Of a stretch of 64,000 nt of DNA, positions 27,945-36,987 are shown in pieces. Under the pieces are notes generated by a model. It worked only from the letters and a program-made list of their open reading frames with translations. It was not told the DNA's origin and did no database searches. The position numbers were made by a program, and so were the translations under genes. The first letter of the stretch is position 1; each line of letters starts with the position of its first letter. Source of the stretch: Psychroserpens mesophilus (GTDB lineage Bacteria; Bacteroidota; Bacteroidia; Flavobacteriales; Flavobacteriaceae); the NCBI RefSeq assembly GCF_000826645.1, contig NZ_JXJP01000006.1, positions 62,001 to 126,000 on the forward strand. The letters are read 5' to 3'.

Positions 27945-29441
27945 TTATTTTAAAGGAATCAATAATGTTACTTTGGTTCCTGACGGAAGATTATTTTCAT
28001 GTAAATCTTCAAAAATAATACTACTATCAGCACTAAAATTTTCGCTGAAATGTTTTAGGCGTTCTTCAGAAAGTTTGACACCAAATGAAGTCCTTTTAAG
28101 GAGTTTTTTCTTTTTTATTGCTGCCGATTTCTGTCTGCCTATTCCGTTGTCTATTATGTCTATTTTTAACTGATTTCCACTTAGTTTTTGAACGCTTAAA
28201 TGTAATTTTCTATTGGTTTCTTTTAAAGAAAGTCCGTGCCATATTGCATTTTCAATAAAGGGTTGCAGAATTAATGAAGGGAGTTTAACAGCAGATAAGT
28301 TTAGTGTGTCATCAATCTCAATTTTAAAGTCTATGCTATTGTTAAATCTAATATTTTCTATATTGACATAAAGCTGAATAGTTTCTAACTCTTCATCTAA
28401 TGATGTTTCTTTTTCCATCGTAGAGGCAAGTATTTTTCGTATAAGTTTCGAAAATTTATTCAAATAAAATACAGCATTTTCTTTCTCATTTTCAATAATA
28501 TACCGTTTGATAGCATTTAATGAATTGAATATAAAGTGCGGATTCATTTGACTTCGTAATGCTGAGACTTTCAATTCGGCTAATTCTTTATCATATTTCA
28601 TTTTAATTGCCTCTAACTTTTCAATTTCAGCTTGTTTACTTAGCTGTTCAACGTCTTGTTCTAACTGCTTCTGTATTTTTTTTCGGAGTTTCTCATTTTC
28701 TTTAAGCTGATGTATAAGTTGATTTTTTGATGAATTTCTATCATCTAAAATTAGCTTTTGTTTGTGTCCTAAGCCCAAAGAGAATAAGACGTTTTCGAGA
28801 ATAAATCCTATATATAAAATGCTATACGCTGGCTCTACAGATAAATTATTATGTCTTAAATTATCATACATTAATAAAGAGATAATTGAAGTAGATGTTA
28901 GGATAAATGAACCTATAATTATGTAGTATTTGAGAGGGGTTTTAATCTTAAAAAACGGAATGTAAACGATACATGCATAAAGTATCATGGGAACAGTAAA
29001 TATAAAATAACCCTTCAATAAAATGTTATATTCACCAGAGATTAGATAGATGAGTAGTATTATTAGGCAATATAACCCAATCCCAACTAATACGTAGTTG
29101 TTTATTTTGTGCCACTTTGGTAGTTTGCTTTTTATGTCTAAAAATTCAAAAGTAAATAAAGCATAGAAAATAAAATAAATTTCTGTTGCTACTGTTGGAA
29201 ATTTAACCACCCAATGAACATCTAAAAACAACTCATAGAGGAAGCCATCTTTAAAATGATGTATTTGTGAAAATATGATGAAAAAGGTGTAGCAACTGTA
29301 GTATAAATACACTTTATCCTTATGCTGAAAATAAAGCAAGAAGTGAAATACAGATAATATAAACAATATACCGATGGTAAATGTTAGAAACCCATTTTGA
29401 AAAGGATAGTCAAAAAAGTAAGATGTCAGATCTTGTCCCAA
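27945..29441 (-). CDS. LytS/YehU-type membrane sensor histidine kinase
   Basis: A 498-residue protein. Residues 1-230 contain about seven hydrophobic segments like the 7TM-DISM sensor module. A coiled coil follows (about 240-290, Lys/Glu/Gln-rich), then a His_kinase domain (PF06580 type) with phosphoacceptor H302 in SQMNPHFIFNSLNAIKRYI. The HATPase part has PSLILQPFIENAIWHGL (N box) and IIDNGIGRQKS (G1). The C-terminus is DLHENNLPSGTKVTLLIPL. It lies 6 bases after the LytTR regulator gene in the same operon and is convergent with the GH16 gene. The signal sensed is unknown. Confidence 0.92.
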   Translation of the reverse strand: MGQDLTSYFFDYPFQNGFLTFTIGILFILSVFHFLLYFQHKDKVYLYYSCYTFFIIFSQIHHFKDGFLYELFLDVHWVVKFPTVATEIYFIFYALFTFEFLDIKSKLPKWHKINNYVLVGIGLYCLIILLIYLISGEYNILLKGYFIFTVPMILYACIVYIPFFKIKTPLKYYIIIGSFILTSTSIISLLMYDNLRHNNLSVEPAYSILYIGFILENVLFSLGLGHKQKLILDDRNSSKNQLIHQLKENEKLRKKIQKQLEQDVEQLSKQAEIEKLEAIKMKYDKELAELKVSALRSQMNPHFIFNSLNAIKRYIIENEKENAVFYLNKFSKLIRKILASTMEKETSLDEELETIQLYVNIENIRFNNSIDFKIEIDDTLNLSAVKLPSLILQPFIENAIWHGLSLKETNRKLHLSVQKLSGNQLKIDIIDNGIGRQKSAAIKKKKLLKRTSFGVKLSEERLKHFSENFSADSSIIFEDLHENNLPSGTKVTLLIPLK

Positions 29442-29447
29442 AGTTCA

Positions 29448-30188
29448 TCAACTGTTTAATAATTGAAGCAACTCTGTTTTTTTTGATCTTGAAACTGGAA
29501 TAGAACTCCCATTTTGTAGCACAAGATAAAGCCCTTCACTTTTTACAAATTCTTTAATAAAATTAATATTGACTAAATATGAATTATGTGCTCTAAAAAA
29601 TGAATCACTAGTTTGTTTTTCAACCTCTTTTAACTTCTTTGACAGCATTTGTTTTTCATTATTTATTAAATGTATTTCTGTATAATTCCCATCAGATTTA
29701 CAATATATGATGTCTTCCATGTCAACATAAATGGTTTTTCCTACTAGTGGTAATGCTAATCGCTTAGGTTTTTCAATAGGTTTTAAACTTTCTATAATTT
29801 TTTTCACTTCTTCACCCAAAGAATTTTGTTTTTGATTGTTTCTAACACGAGTTATGGTTTCTAACAAATCATCAGAATCGATTGGTTTCATAAGATAATC
29901 AATAGCATGTGCTTTAAAGGCCTTAATGGCATAGTTGTCATAAGCGGTTGTGATTATTAAATCAAAATCTCTAAAACTTAATTCACTTAATAGTTGAAAT
30001 CCATCCATTTCAGGCATTTCGATATCTAAAAAAACACAATCTGGTTTTAAGTAGTTGATAGCAGAAATAGCTTCAATAGGATTTGTAAACGTATCACAAA
30101 CTATGATATCATCACCAAAATTTTCAATTTCCCATTTCAAATTTTTGATTGCGTTTAGTTCATCATCTACTATTATCGCTTTTATCAT
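29448..30188 (-). CDS. LytTR-family response regulator
   Basis: A 246-residue two-domain regulator. The receiver (1-120) has acidic pocket DDE at 8-10, phosphoacceptor D55 in CVFLDIEMPEMDG and K in YLMKPIDSDD. The LytTR DNA-binding domain (about 140-246) has IYCKSDGNYTEIHL and FFRAHNSYLVNINFI. It is the first gene of a two-gene operon with the downstream sensor kinase, its cognate partner by position. A TAnnTTTG box lies 21-28 bases before its start on the minus strand. Confidence 0.93.
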   Translation of the reverse strand: MIKAIIVDDELNAIKNLKWEIENFGDDIIVCDTFTNPIEAISAINYLKPDCVFLDIEMPEMDGFQLLSELSFRDFDLIITTAYDNYAIKAFKAHAIDYLMKPIDSDDLLETITRVRNNQKQNSLGEEVKKIIESLKPIEKPKRLALPLVGKTIYVDMEDIIYCKSDGNYTEIHLINNEKQMLSKKLKEVEKQTSDSFFRAHNSYLVNINFIKEFVKSEGLYLVLQNGSSIPVSRSKKTELLQLLNS

Positions 30189-30208
30189 AGTTTATAGAGT
30201 TTCTATTC

Positions 30209-30216
30209 CAAATATA
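30209..30216 (-). promoter_or_regulatory. -7 promoter element for the LytTR/kinase operon
   Basis: On the minus strand the sequence reads TATATTTG, a full match to TAnnTTTG, placing the transcription start close to 30202 and leaving a leader of about 14 bases. The -33 part is not clear. Confidence 0.5.
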
Positions 30217-30567
30217 TGTACAACAAAATTAAATCGGTATTAAAACCATTTGTATGATATGAATAAATACATATTTGGTATCAAATAATATACGAATGGT
30301 AAAAATCGAATGGTGTTTGTATAAATACAAATTACAACTTTAATCTGGTTAAACACACATTATTTAATTCCATCCATAAAGTATTCATCTGAGTTTTAAA
30401 ATTAAAAACTAAATTTAAAGTGTTGTTTGTTAGTTAGTTAAATAAATTATGGTATATGTTTTTTCAAATTAATTGAATATGACTTAAGTGACAATTCTCT
30501 TTTAATTTATTAAATCATTTACTCATAAAATAAAAATGAATATAGAAGATATAAAATCGAGTACATT
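30217..30567. other. Gene-free divergent regulatory region with a palindrome
   Basis: About 350 bases lie between the divergent LytTR operon and the DUF4412 gene. No coding sequence is evident. TTTGTAT-AA-ATACAAA at 30316-30331 is a perfect 7-base palindrome, and related TTTGTAT/ATACATA strings occur at about 30249-30275. These could be binding sites for a regulator of either direction, but no TAnnTTTG box for the plus-strand gene is clear. Confidence 0.4.
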
Positions 30568-32259
30568 ATGAAAACAAAAGGTATCCTAATACTATTACTC
30601 TGTTTCTTTATAACAGCTAATTCAGAAGCGCAATTACTCAAAAAATTAAAGAAGAAAGCTGAACAAGCTGCCGAACGTACCATTTTAAATAGAACAGATA
30701 AAGAGGTTTCTAAAAAGACAGATAAAACAATAGATGGTGCCATAAACAAAAAAGAAAATAAAGAGGCCGATGAACAACATTCTAACACAGAAGTAGAAAA
30801 CTCAGCTTTAAGCAAAAATACTAAAGCAAAAAATGAATTTTTTAAAGCTGACTTGGAAATCAAGATAATGGAAAATGGCACACTTAACCAAACCCAGTAT
30901 TTTGATGCTAATGAAGTTGCTGTTAGAAGCATTCAAGATGATATGCCTAAACCAAGCTATATAGATAGTGAAGGCTTTATCTATACATTTAGAGATGGCG
31001 AATACACTAAAACATCTATCGTTGCGCTTCAAAGTCAGGGAATGATGGTGCCAACCATGATGTTAGAAGCTTATAAATTACCTCCTGAGCCTTTTATGGC
31101 ACAACTACAAAAACAAAATGATTTGGGTATGACAGCTAACCCTTTTAATGGGATTGTAGAATTTGCATTTATATATAAGCCAGACGATTTTAGATATGCA
31201 GATTATAAAGAGTCGACGCAAATTATTAGAGGAGAGACTTACACAAAGTTTGAACTTATAAACGAACCAGGTTTTCACGGAAATTATGTGTTGTTTGATT
31301 CCAAAAGTAGGTTAACCGAAGTGTATTCAAACAAACTTGAGAGTGCACCTTTAACAGATGATATGTACAGTATGAGTATGGTTCCTCCAGGTAAAAGCCT
31401 TTTGGTATATAATTATACTCCAGTAGAGGTGCACCTCCCTCAAGCTAGAGAAGTAAGAGGGCAAGGTCAAGGCCTTATGGAAGGCGTGATGGATCATATT
31501 GTTAAAGATGGAGACCAACCTAAAAAAGACATTGACGAGGATGATTACGATACTAGCGATTCTAAAGGACAAGTAAAATCGGTAAAAAACGCTTTAAAAA
31601 ATCACAAAGTAACAGCAAATGATTTGCCACAATCTTATGATTTTGACTGGCAATTAAAAACTGAAATGGTGTTAAATACTAGAAAAAAGGAGGTGATGGA
31701 TATGACTTTTTTAATTAAAGACGGAGCTATGTATCAGGCCACTCAAATAGCTCAAAATGGATCAAAAGATATGGGTAATTCTACGATGCTTTTCGATTCT
31801 AATCTAAATACCATGATCATGTTTATGGAAGGGCAAGGTCAAAAATTCATGCAATTGCATCCCATTCCAGAAGTACGAAAAACTAATGATAAAACAGATT
31901 TTAAAACCACTGAATTAGGACTAAAAACCATTTTAGGATTTAATTGTAAAGGGTTGCAAATAGAGGATGATAAATATATTATTAAAGTATATCATACTTC
32001 TGAAGCACCCATTAAACTCAGTAATTTTATGAGTTTTAGCGGTAATAAAAATATGGAGTTGCCAGATATAGATCCAAAAATTTCAGCTCAGTTTTCTAAT
32101 GGACTTATTTTAAAAATGGAGATGATAGATAAAAAGAAATCTAAAAATAATGTCATCATCGTAGCCAAGTCATTGAAAAATAAAAAAACATCAATTGAAA
32201 CAGCAAATTATCAAACCATGGATTTTTATTCTGGTACACAAATGCTTAAAAAAAACTAA
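30568..32259 (+). CDS. Secreted DUF4412-like protein
   Basis: A 563-residue exported protein with signal peptide MKTKGILILLLCFFITANSEAQ. It is followed by a highly charged helical stretch (LLKKLKKKAEQAAERTI, about 22-75). The C-terminal part (about 365-545) resembles DUF4412: DWQLKTEMVLNTRKKEVMDM, YQATQIAQNGSKDMGNSTMLFD and KTILGFNCKGLQIEDDKYI. The N-terminal half has a possible related copy of this region (TQIIRGETYTKFEL). Function unknown; such proteins are periplasmic or outer-membrane associated. It is the first of four same-strand exported-protein genes ending at 36667. Confidence 0.65.
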   Translation: MKTKGILILLLCFFITANSEAQLLKKLKKKAEQAAERTILNRTDKEVSKKTDKTIDGAINKKENKEADEQHSNTEVENSALSKNTKAKNEFFKADLEIKIMENGTLNQTQYFDANEVAVRSIQDDMPKPSYIDSEGFIYTFRDGEYTKTSIVALQSQGMMVPTMMLEAYKLPPEPFMAQLQKQNDLGMTANPFNGIVEFAFIYKPDDFRYADYKESTQIIRGETYTKFELINEPGFHGNYVLFDSKSRLTEVYSNKLESAPLTDDMYSMSMVPPGKSLLVYNYTPVEVHLPQAREVRGQGQGLMEGVMDHIVKDGDQPKKDIDEDDYDTSDSKGQVKSVKNALKNHKVTANDLPQSYDFDWQLKTEMVLNTRKKEVMDMTFLIKDGAMYQATQIAQNGSKDMGNSTMLFDSNLNTMIMFMEGQGQKFMQLHPIPEVRKTNDKTDFKTTELGLKTILGFNCKGLQIEDDKYIIKVYHTSEAPIKLSNFMSFSGNKNMELPDIDPKISAQFSNGLILKMEMIDKKKSKNNVIIVAKSLKNKKTSIETANYQTMDFYSGTQMLKKN

Positions 32260-32273
32260 AAACTTGAATTAAA

Positions 32274-32975
32274 ATGAAAACACAATCAATTTTAAAATCG
32301 TTTAATACAATAACAGTATGTATGATGCTATCAATGTTTATCTCATGCTCAAGTAGTGATGACGAAAATCCTGATAACAATAACCCTTCTAGTGGTATTT
32401 CAAATATTACATATTCATTAAACGGAACAGGTGTTGTAAATGGCACTAACATAATGATAAGCCGAGAGCAAGATACTGAAGACAACTTTATATTCATATC
32501 AGGTCACGTTTATTTTGAAGACACTGATTTGGGTAGTGAAAAACTGGTCACTTTAATCTATGGCTATATTGGATCAAATGGCGAAGTAGAAAGAAGTGTC
32601 GAGATGACTTTTTCTGCAGGTACAGGCTCTAAAGTCCTAGGAGAATTCCAAACAGGATCTACAGGATTAATTACGTTTCAACCCACTCAATATCTGATTG
32701 TATCGGTAGATGATGAGGATATTTTTTACGATCATGATAATGATTTGGATAATGATGCGTCAACTAATTTATTATCTAAAAATATCGTAGTTAGTATTAC
32801 AGAATATGAAGAAACAACAAACGAGTTAGGTATTCTTACGCTGAAGCATATTAAAGGAACTATTGGAGCTTCAGGAAATCAACTATTTAGCAATTATTTC
32901 ACTAGTCCTACTACACCTCCTGGGGAGTTGTTATATAACATTACTGCAAACTTTGAATACAACATTTCAGAATAA
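32274..32975 (+). CDS. Predicted lipoprotein, unknown function
   Basis: A 233-residue protein with lipoprotein signal MLSMFISCSSSDDENPDNNN; Cys 25 or so would be acylated, followed by the Ser/Asp/Asn-rich linker usual for surface-exposed flavobacterial lipoproteins. The mature part is beta-rich, with an Asp-rich loop (DDEDIFYDHDNDLDND) that could bind calcium. I do not recognise the domain. The gene begins 14 bases after the DUF4412 gene, so they are likely cotranscribed. Confidence 0.7.
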   Translation: MKTQSILKSFNTITVCMMLSMFISCSSSDDENPDNNNPSSGISNITYSLNGTGVVNGTNIMISREQDTEDNFIFISGHVYFEDTDLGSEKLVTLIYGYIGSNGEVERSVEMTFSAGTGSKVLGEFQTGSTGLITFQPTQYLIVSVDDEDIFYDHDNDLDNDASTNLLSKNIVVSITEYEETTNELGILTLKHIKGTIGASGNQLFSNYFTSPTTPPGELLYNITANFEYNISE

Positions 32976-33062
32976 TATAAGTAGATATAAACCAACAAAA
33001 GTAAAACTTAGAAATTACCAGTTCTGGCTGGTTTGAGTTCTACAGTAATTTGAATACATAAT

Positions 33063-35669
33063 ATGAAAGCAAAAATTTACAATAAAATACTGGCATTAAT
33101 TATAATGTTGTTACCTAACACGATTCTATCGCAAGAAGATTTTGAATTATGGGGAATGACTTTTAGAGGCGGAAAATCTGATATGGGAACCATCTTTAAA
33201 ACCGATGAAAATGCCGAAAATCTAGAGGTCCAGTACGATTTTTTTAAAACGGATGGCTATGACATTGAAAGCGGAGTAATACAAGCCTCAAATGGTAAAT
33301 TTTATGGTTTGTCTCCGTATTCTGGATTTTATTTAAATGGTGTTTACTATGATAGTGATAGCACAAGTGGTGTTTTATATGAGTACGATTCTACAACCAA
33401 TGTATTTGAAACCAAATTTAGGTTTGGTGTAGATGAGTATGGTACAATAATTTCTACAAATGGAAATCGGCCACAAGGATCACTCATTGAAGTTAATAAT
33501 AAGCTTTATGGTTTGACTAGAGAAGGAGGAAATCATGGTGATGGCGTTATTTTTGAATATGACTATGTACAAAATGTCTTTACTAAACTACATGATTTTG
33601 ATGCCCCAAGTGGTGGAGCTCCTGAAGCTGATCTCATCTATGCTTCTAATGGAAAATTATACGGTATGACCTCTGTTGGAGGAAATTTTGACAATGGTGT
33701 TATTTTTGAATTCGATATTAACACCAACACTTATACAAAAAAAATAGATTTTGATGACAATGCATTAAATCCAGGAGCAATACCATACGGATCTCTGTTT
33801 GAAGCCAGTGATGCAAAGTTATATGGTCTCACTAGCGGAGGTGGGAATTATGGCTTTGGCGTATTATTTCAATATGATTTTGTTACCAACACACTAACAA
33901 GTTTATACAATTTTGGATCTACTGAAACCTCAGGAAAATATCCTTTAGGCACATTAATTGAAGGTCCCAACAATTCTCTAGAACTCTTTGGTACAACTGA
34001 TGAAGGAGGTTTGTATGATTATGGGATCCTTTTTAAATACAATATTACAACGAGCACATATACAACTTTGGTCGATTTTGGAGATTCCAATAATTTAGGT
34101 TATGGGCCTGGTTCTAATCTTACATTAGCATCAAATAACAAGCTTTATGGTGTAACTAGATATGGTGGTGCTAGTGAGATTGGCTCTTTATTCGAATATG
34201 ATCCTTTGAGCAATATATCTAGTTTGCTTTATGGTTTTAATTACAATTCAGGTCATTATCCTTATGGAAGCCTTTTGGAAGCATCAGATGGTAAACTATA
34301 TGGTATTACTAACAAAACTGTATATGGCAATGTTGATAGCTTTAATAGCATGTTTTATAGTTTCGACATAACGACAAACATCTACAGTCCAATTTTCAAG
34401 TTTAATAGTTCAAAAGATGGAGCAGGGCCTGATGGAAGTTTAACGTATTCTGAGAATCATCAAAAATTTTACGGATTAACGTTTCGTGGTGGAGTTAACG
34501 ATACAGGAGCAATTTTTGAATTCAATCCAGTAAATAACCTTTATGCAAGATTGCATAGCTTTGATGAGGTTAATAATAATGAACTTGGTATTGCTCCAAG
34601 AGCCAGCTTATTGGAAGCTTCTAACGGAAAATTATATGGTACAGCATATCGTGGCGGAAATAATAATTTAGGTGTGTTTTTTGAGTTTGATTTATCGTCA
34701 AATACATATTCTAAAAAGCATGACTTTAGTGATGAGTTAGGAGGTACGCCTTTGGGAGATTTATTGCAAGCTTCTAATAATAAAATTTACGGAATGACCT
34801 CTGTTGGTGGTGAAGGTGTCTTTATGGAAATCAATGCACCTGCAGGGACTATTTTTGAATATGATATAAATTCTAACCAATATGCTAAAATTCATGATTT
34901 TAATTTAGAAAGCGGTGCATTTCCAAATGGAGGTTTAATTGAAGCCTTAAATGGAAAACTCTATGGAATGACTTCTGATGGCGGACTGCAAGGAGGAGGT
35001 GTAATTTTTGAATACGATCTTACAACAGGTTTTAACAAGCTACATGAATTGGAATATGATGGAGTAAATGGTTCTCGACCTTATGGTAATTTGCTTCAGT
35101 TTGATCTTAATACGCTTTACGGAATGACTTCTGAAGGTGGAGCAAATGGTGATGGTGTCATTTTTCAGTTTAATATTCAAACGAATACATATACTAAAGT
35201 TTTCGACTTCAATGATGCGCTAACAGGTGCTAATCCGCTTGGGAGTCTAACACTTCTCAATAATAAACTTTACGGAGTGACTTCTAAAGGTGGTGTACAC
35301 AATTTGGGAACTGTATTCGAGTTCAATCCACAAAACTCAACATTTACTAAAACTGTTGATTTTGATTCTCAAAACGGTAGATTACCTGTAACCACTTCTT
35401 TAGTGGTTTTAAACAGAAATACATTATCTACTAACAATTTTGAAGAAAACAAGTTAATAGTTTATCCAAACCCAGTTTCAGAGACTTTACATATTTCAAC
35501 AGCAAATGCGCTGAGAAGTGTTATTATATATGATCTTTTTGGAAAAGAATTGTATGCTTCTGAACAAAGTAGTAATCAAATTGATGTTAGTGCTTATCAA
35601 GCAGGAATATATATACTCAAAGTAAAAACTAATCGAGGAGATTTTACTCAAAAAATAATCATCAACTAA
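33063..35669 (+). CDS. GloVer-repeat secreted protein with type A T9SS sorting domain
   Basis: An 868-residue protein with signal peptide ending NTILSQ. From about 35 to 770 it consists of some fourteen repeats of about 50 residues with the pattern GSL.EASNGKLYGMTS.GG.N..GVIFEYD..TNTYTKLHDF, matching the GloVer-type tandem repeat (TIGR03803), probably a set of beta-propeller blades. The last 70 residues (VYPNPVSETLHIS, VIIYDLFGKELYAS, YQAGIYILKV) are a type A sorting domain, so the protein is exported by type IX secretion and anchored or released at the surface. Role unknown. Confidence 0.88.
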   Translation: MKAKIYNKILALIIMLLPNTILSQEDFELWGMTFRGGKSDMGTIFKTDENAENLEVQYDFFKTDGYDIESGVIQASNGKFYGLSPYSGFYLNGVYYDSDSTSGVLYEYDSTTNVFETKFRFGVDEYGTIISTNGNRPQGSLIEVNNKLYGLTREGGNHGDGVIFEYDYVQNVFTKLHDFDAPSGGAPEADLIYASNGKLYGMTSVGGNFDNGVIFEFDINTNTYTKKIDFDDNALNPGAIPYGSLFEASDAKLYGLTSGGGNYGFGVLFQYDFVTNTLTSLYNFGSTETSGKYPLGTLIEGPNNSLELFGTTDEGGLYDYGILFKYNITTSTYTTLVDFGDSNNLGYGPGSNLTLASNNKLYGVTRYGGASEIGSLFEYDPLSNISSLLYGFNYNSGHYPYGSLLEASDGKLYGITNKTVYGNVDSFNSMFYSFDITTNIYSPIFKFNSSKDGAGPDGSLTYSENHQKFYGLTFRGGVNDTGAIFEFNPVNNLYARLHSFDEVNNNELGIAPRASLLEASNGKLYGTAYRGGNNNLGVFFEFDLSSNTYSKKHDFSDELGGTPLGDLLQASNNKIYGMTSVGGEGVFMEINAPAGTIFEYDINSNQYAKIHDFNLESGAFPNGGLIEALNGKLYGMTSDGGLQGGGVIFEYDLTTGFNKLHELEYDGVNGSRPYGNLLQFDLNTLYGMTSEGGANGDGVIFQFNIQTNTYTKVFDFNDALTGANPLGSLTLLNNKLYGVTSKGGVHNLGTVFEFNPQNSTFTKTVDFDSQNGRLPVTTSLVVLNRNTLSTNNFEENKLIVYPNPVSETLHISTANALRSVIIYDLFGKELYASEQSSNQIDVSAYQAGIYILKVKTNRGDFTQKIIIN

Positions 35670-35698
35670 TCTTAAATCAATAATTTAAAATATAAATT

Positions 35699-36667
35699 AT
35701 GAAAACTATTAACCAGCCCATATTTATAACACTACTGGTGTTATGTATGTTTTTTAATTGTAAAACTGAAAAAAAATCAGAATCTACTAACGAAACAATT
35801 GTTGAGATCGAAGAGTTAGTAAAAGAGCCATCAAATGTGATACGTGTGAAAACACGAAGTATGGATTTTCAATCTGTGGACACGATTCCATCAGGTTGGA
35901 ATACGTTTAAATATGAAAACCTTTCAAACGAAACGCATTTCTTTTTACTAGATAAATATCCTGAAGGAAAAACTGTTGAAAACACGTTAACTGATGTGGC
36001 TCCTGTTTTTGCAAATGGAATGGATTTGATTAATAAAGGAAAATCTGAAGAAGGTTTTTCCGAATTCAATAAGCTTCCAAAATGGTATTTCGATATCGTG
36101 TTTTCTGGAGGAACTGGCCTTATTGCACCTAAGCATACAGCTACTACAACAATCAAATTAGATCCTGGTTATTACATTATGGAATGCTATGTGAAAATGC
36201 CCAATGGGATGTTTCATACCTTAATGGGAATGGCTAAACCTATTATCGTAACAGAAGTCGATAGTGGCAATTCACCACCTGATGCTACCATTAATATTAC
36301 ACTTTCAGCTGAAGAAGGCATCTCTTATGACAAAGACATAACAAAAGGGAAACATGTTTTTTCGGTATTTGTAAAAGATCAAAAGCCGCACGAGAATTTT
36401 ATATGGCATGATGTGAATTTGGTTAAACTTGAAGATTATGCTAACGAAGAGGAGTTGGAAGCCTGGATGGATTGGTCTGATCCTAAAGGATTAATTACAC
36501 CTGTTCCAAATGGTGTCACATTTTTGGGTGGTGTCAATGATATGCCTGCAGGAAGCACTGGTTATTTTTATGCCGATTTAAAGCCTGGTAAATACGCTTT
36601 GATTTCTGAGGTGCCAAAAACTAAATCCAAAAACATGTTTAAAATATTTCATGTTATTAATGAATAA
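35699..36667 (+). CDS. Predicted lipoprotein, unknown function
   Basis: A 322-residue lipoprotein (LLVLCMFFNCKTEKK). Two similar beta-rich halves are visible: GYYIMECYVKMPNGMFHTLMG in the first and GYFYADLKPGKYALISEVPK in the second, each preceded by a segment with conserved His (NETHFFLLDKYPEG; NFIWHDVNLVKLEDY). This is suggestive of a duplicated cupredoxin-like or similar beta-sandwich, though no complete copper site can be assigned. It follows the GloVer-repeat gene by 29 bases and probably ends this operon. Confidence 0.65.
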   Translation: MKTINQPIFITLLVLCMFFNCKTEKKSESTNETIVEIEELVKEPSNVIRVKTRSMDFQSVDTIPSGWNTFKYENLSNETHFFLLDKYPEGKTVENTLTDVAPVFANGMDLINKGKSEEGFSEFNKLPKWYFDIVFSGGTGLIAPKHTATTTIKLDPGYYIMECYVKMPNGMFHTLMGMAKPIIVTEVDSGNSPPDATINITLSAEEGISYDKDITKGKHVFSVFVKDQKPHENFIWHDVNLVKLEDYANEEELEAWMDWSDPKGLITPVPNGVTFLGGVNDMPAGSTGYFYADLKPGKYALISEVPKTKSKNMFKIFHVINE

Positions 36668-36987
36668 CCAATCAACTTTAAAATCTATTAAATTAGCGAA
36701 TTGAGATTACTAAAAATATTTAATTGATTTGGTTAAAAGAATACGCTATTAATCCAACGAATTTTATATGTTATGAATATTGTAACACGAAATTGTTACA
36801 TACAAACCAATACAGTTATTATAATTTTTATATCATTGTTAAATTGGAAACCATTAATTTTTACGATCTAAAATTGATTCAGGGACTTTGTTTAACACTA
36901 CTGAACTACAAATTCTATAGAATTGTAAAACACTGTATGTCAATTAGTAAATAAAAATGATTAAATTAATAGTCTTAATCCATTTTT
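36668..36987. other. Upstream region of hybrid regulator gene, gene-free
   Basis: This region covers 320 bases. An open frame starting with TTG at 36724 has no recognisable features and is not called. The notable element is an inverted repeat of TGTAACA at 36781-36800. Nothing else is clear. Confidence 0.5.
36781..36800. promoter_or_regulatory. Inverted repeat TGTAACA-N6-TGTTACA, candidate regulator site
   Basis: Perfect 7-base arms lie 188 bases upstream of the hybrid two-component gene. The same heptamer occurs twice as a direct repeat just downstream of that gene (39966 and 39987), which suggests a shared site for its AraC-type HTH. Binding is inferred. Confidence 0.4.

Noticed and set aside
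36724-36954. 76-residue open frame upstream of the hybrid regulator
   Set aside because: It begins at TTG, has no recognisable motif, signal or partner, and contains the TGTAACA/TGTTACA repeat, so it is more likely regulatory DNA.
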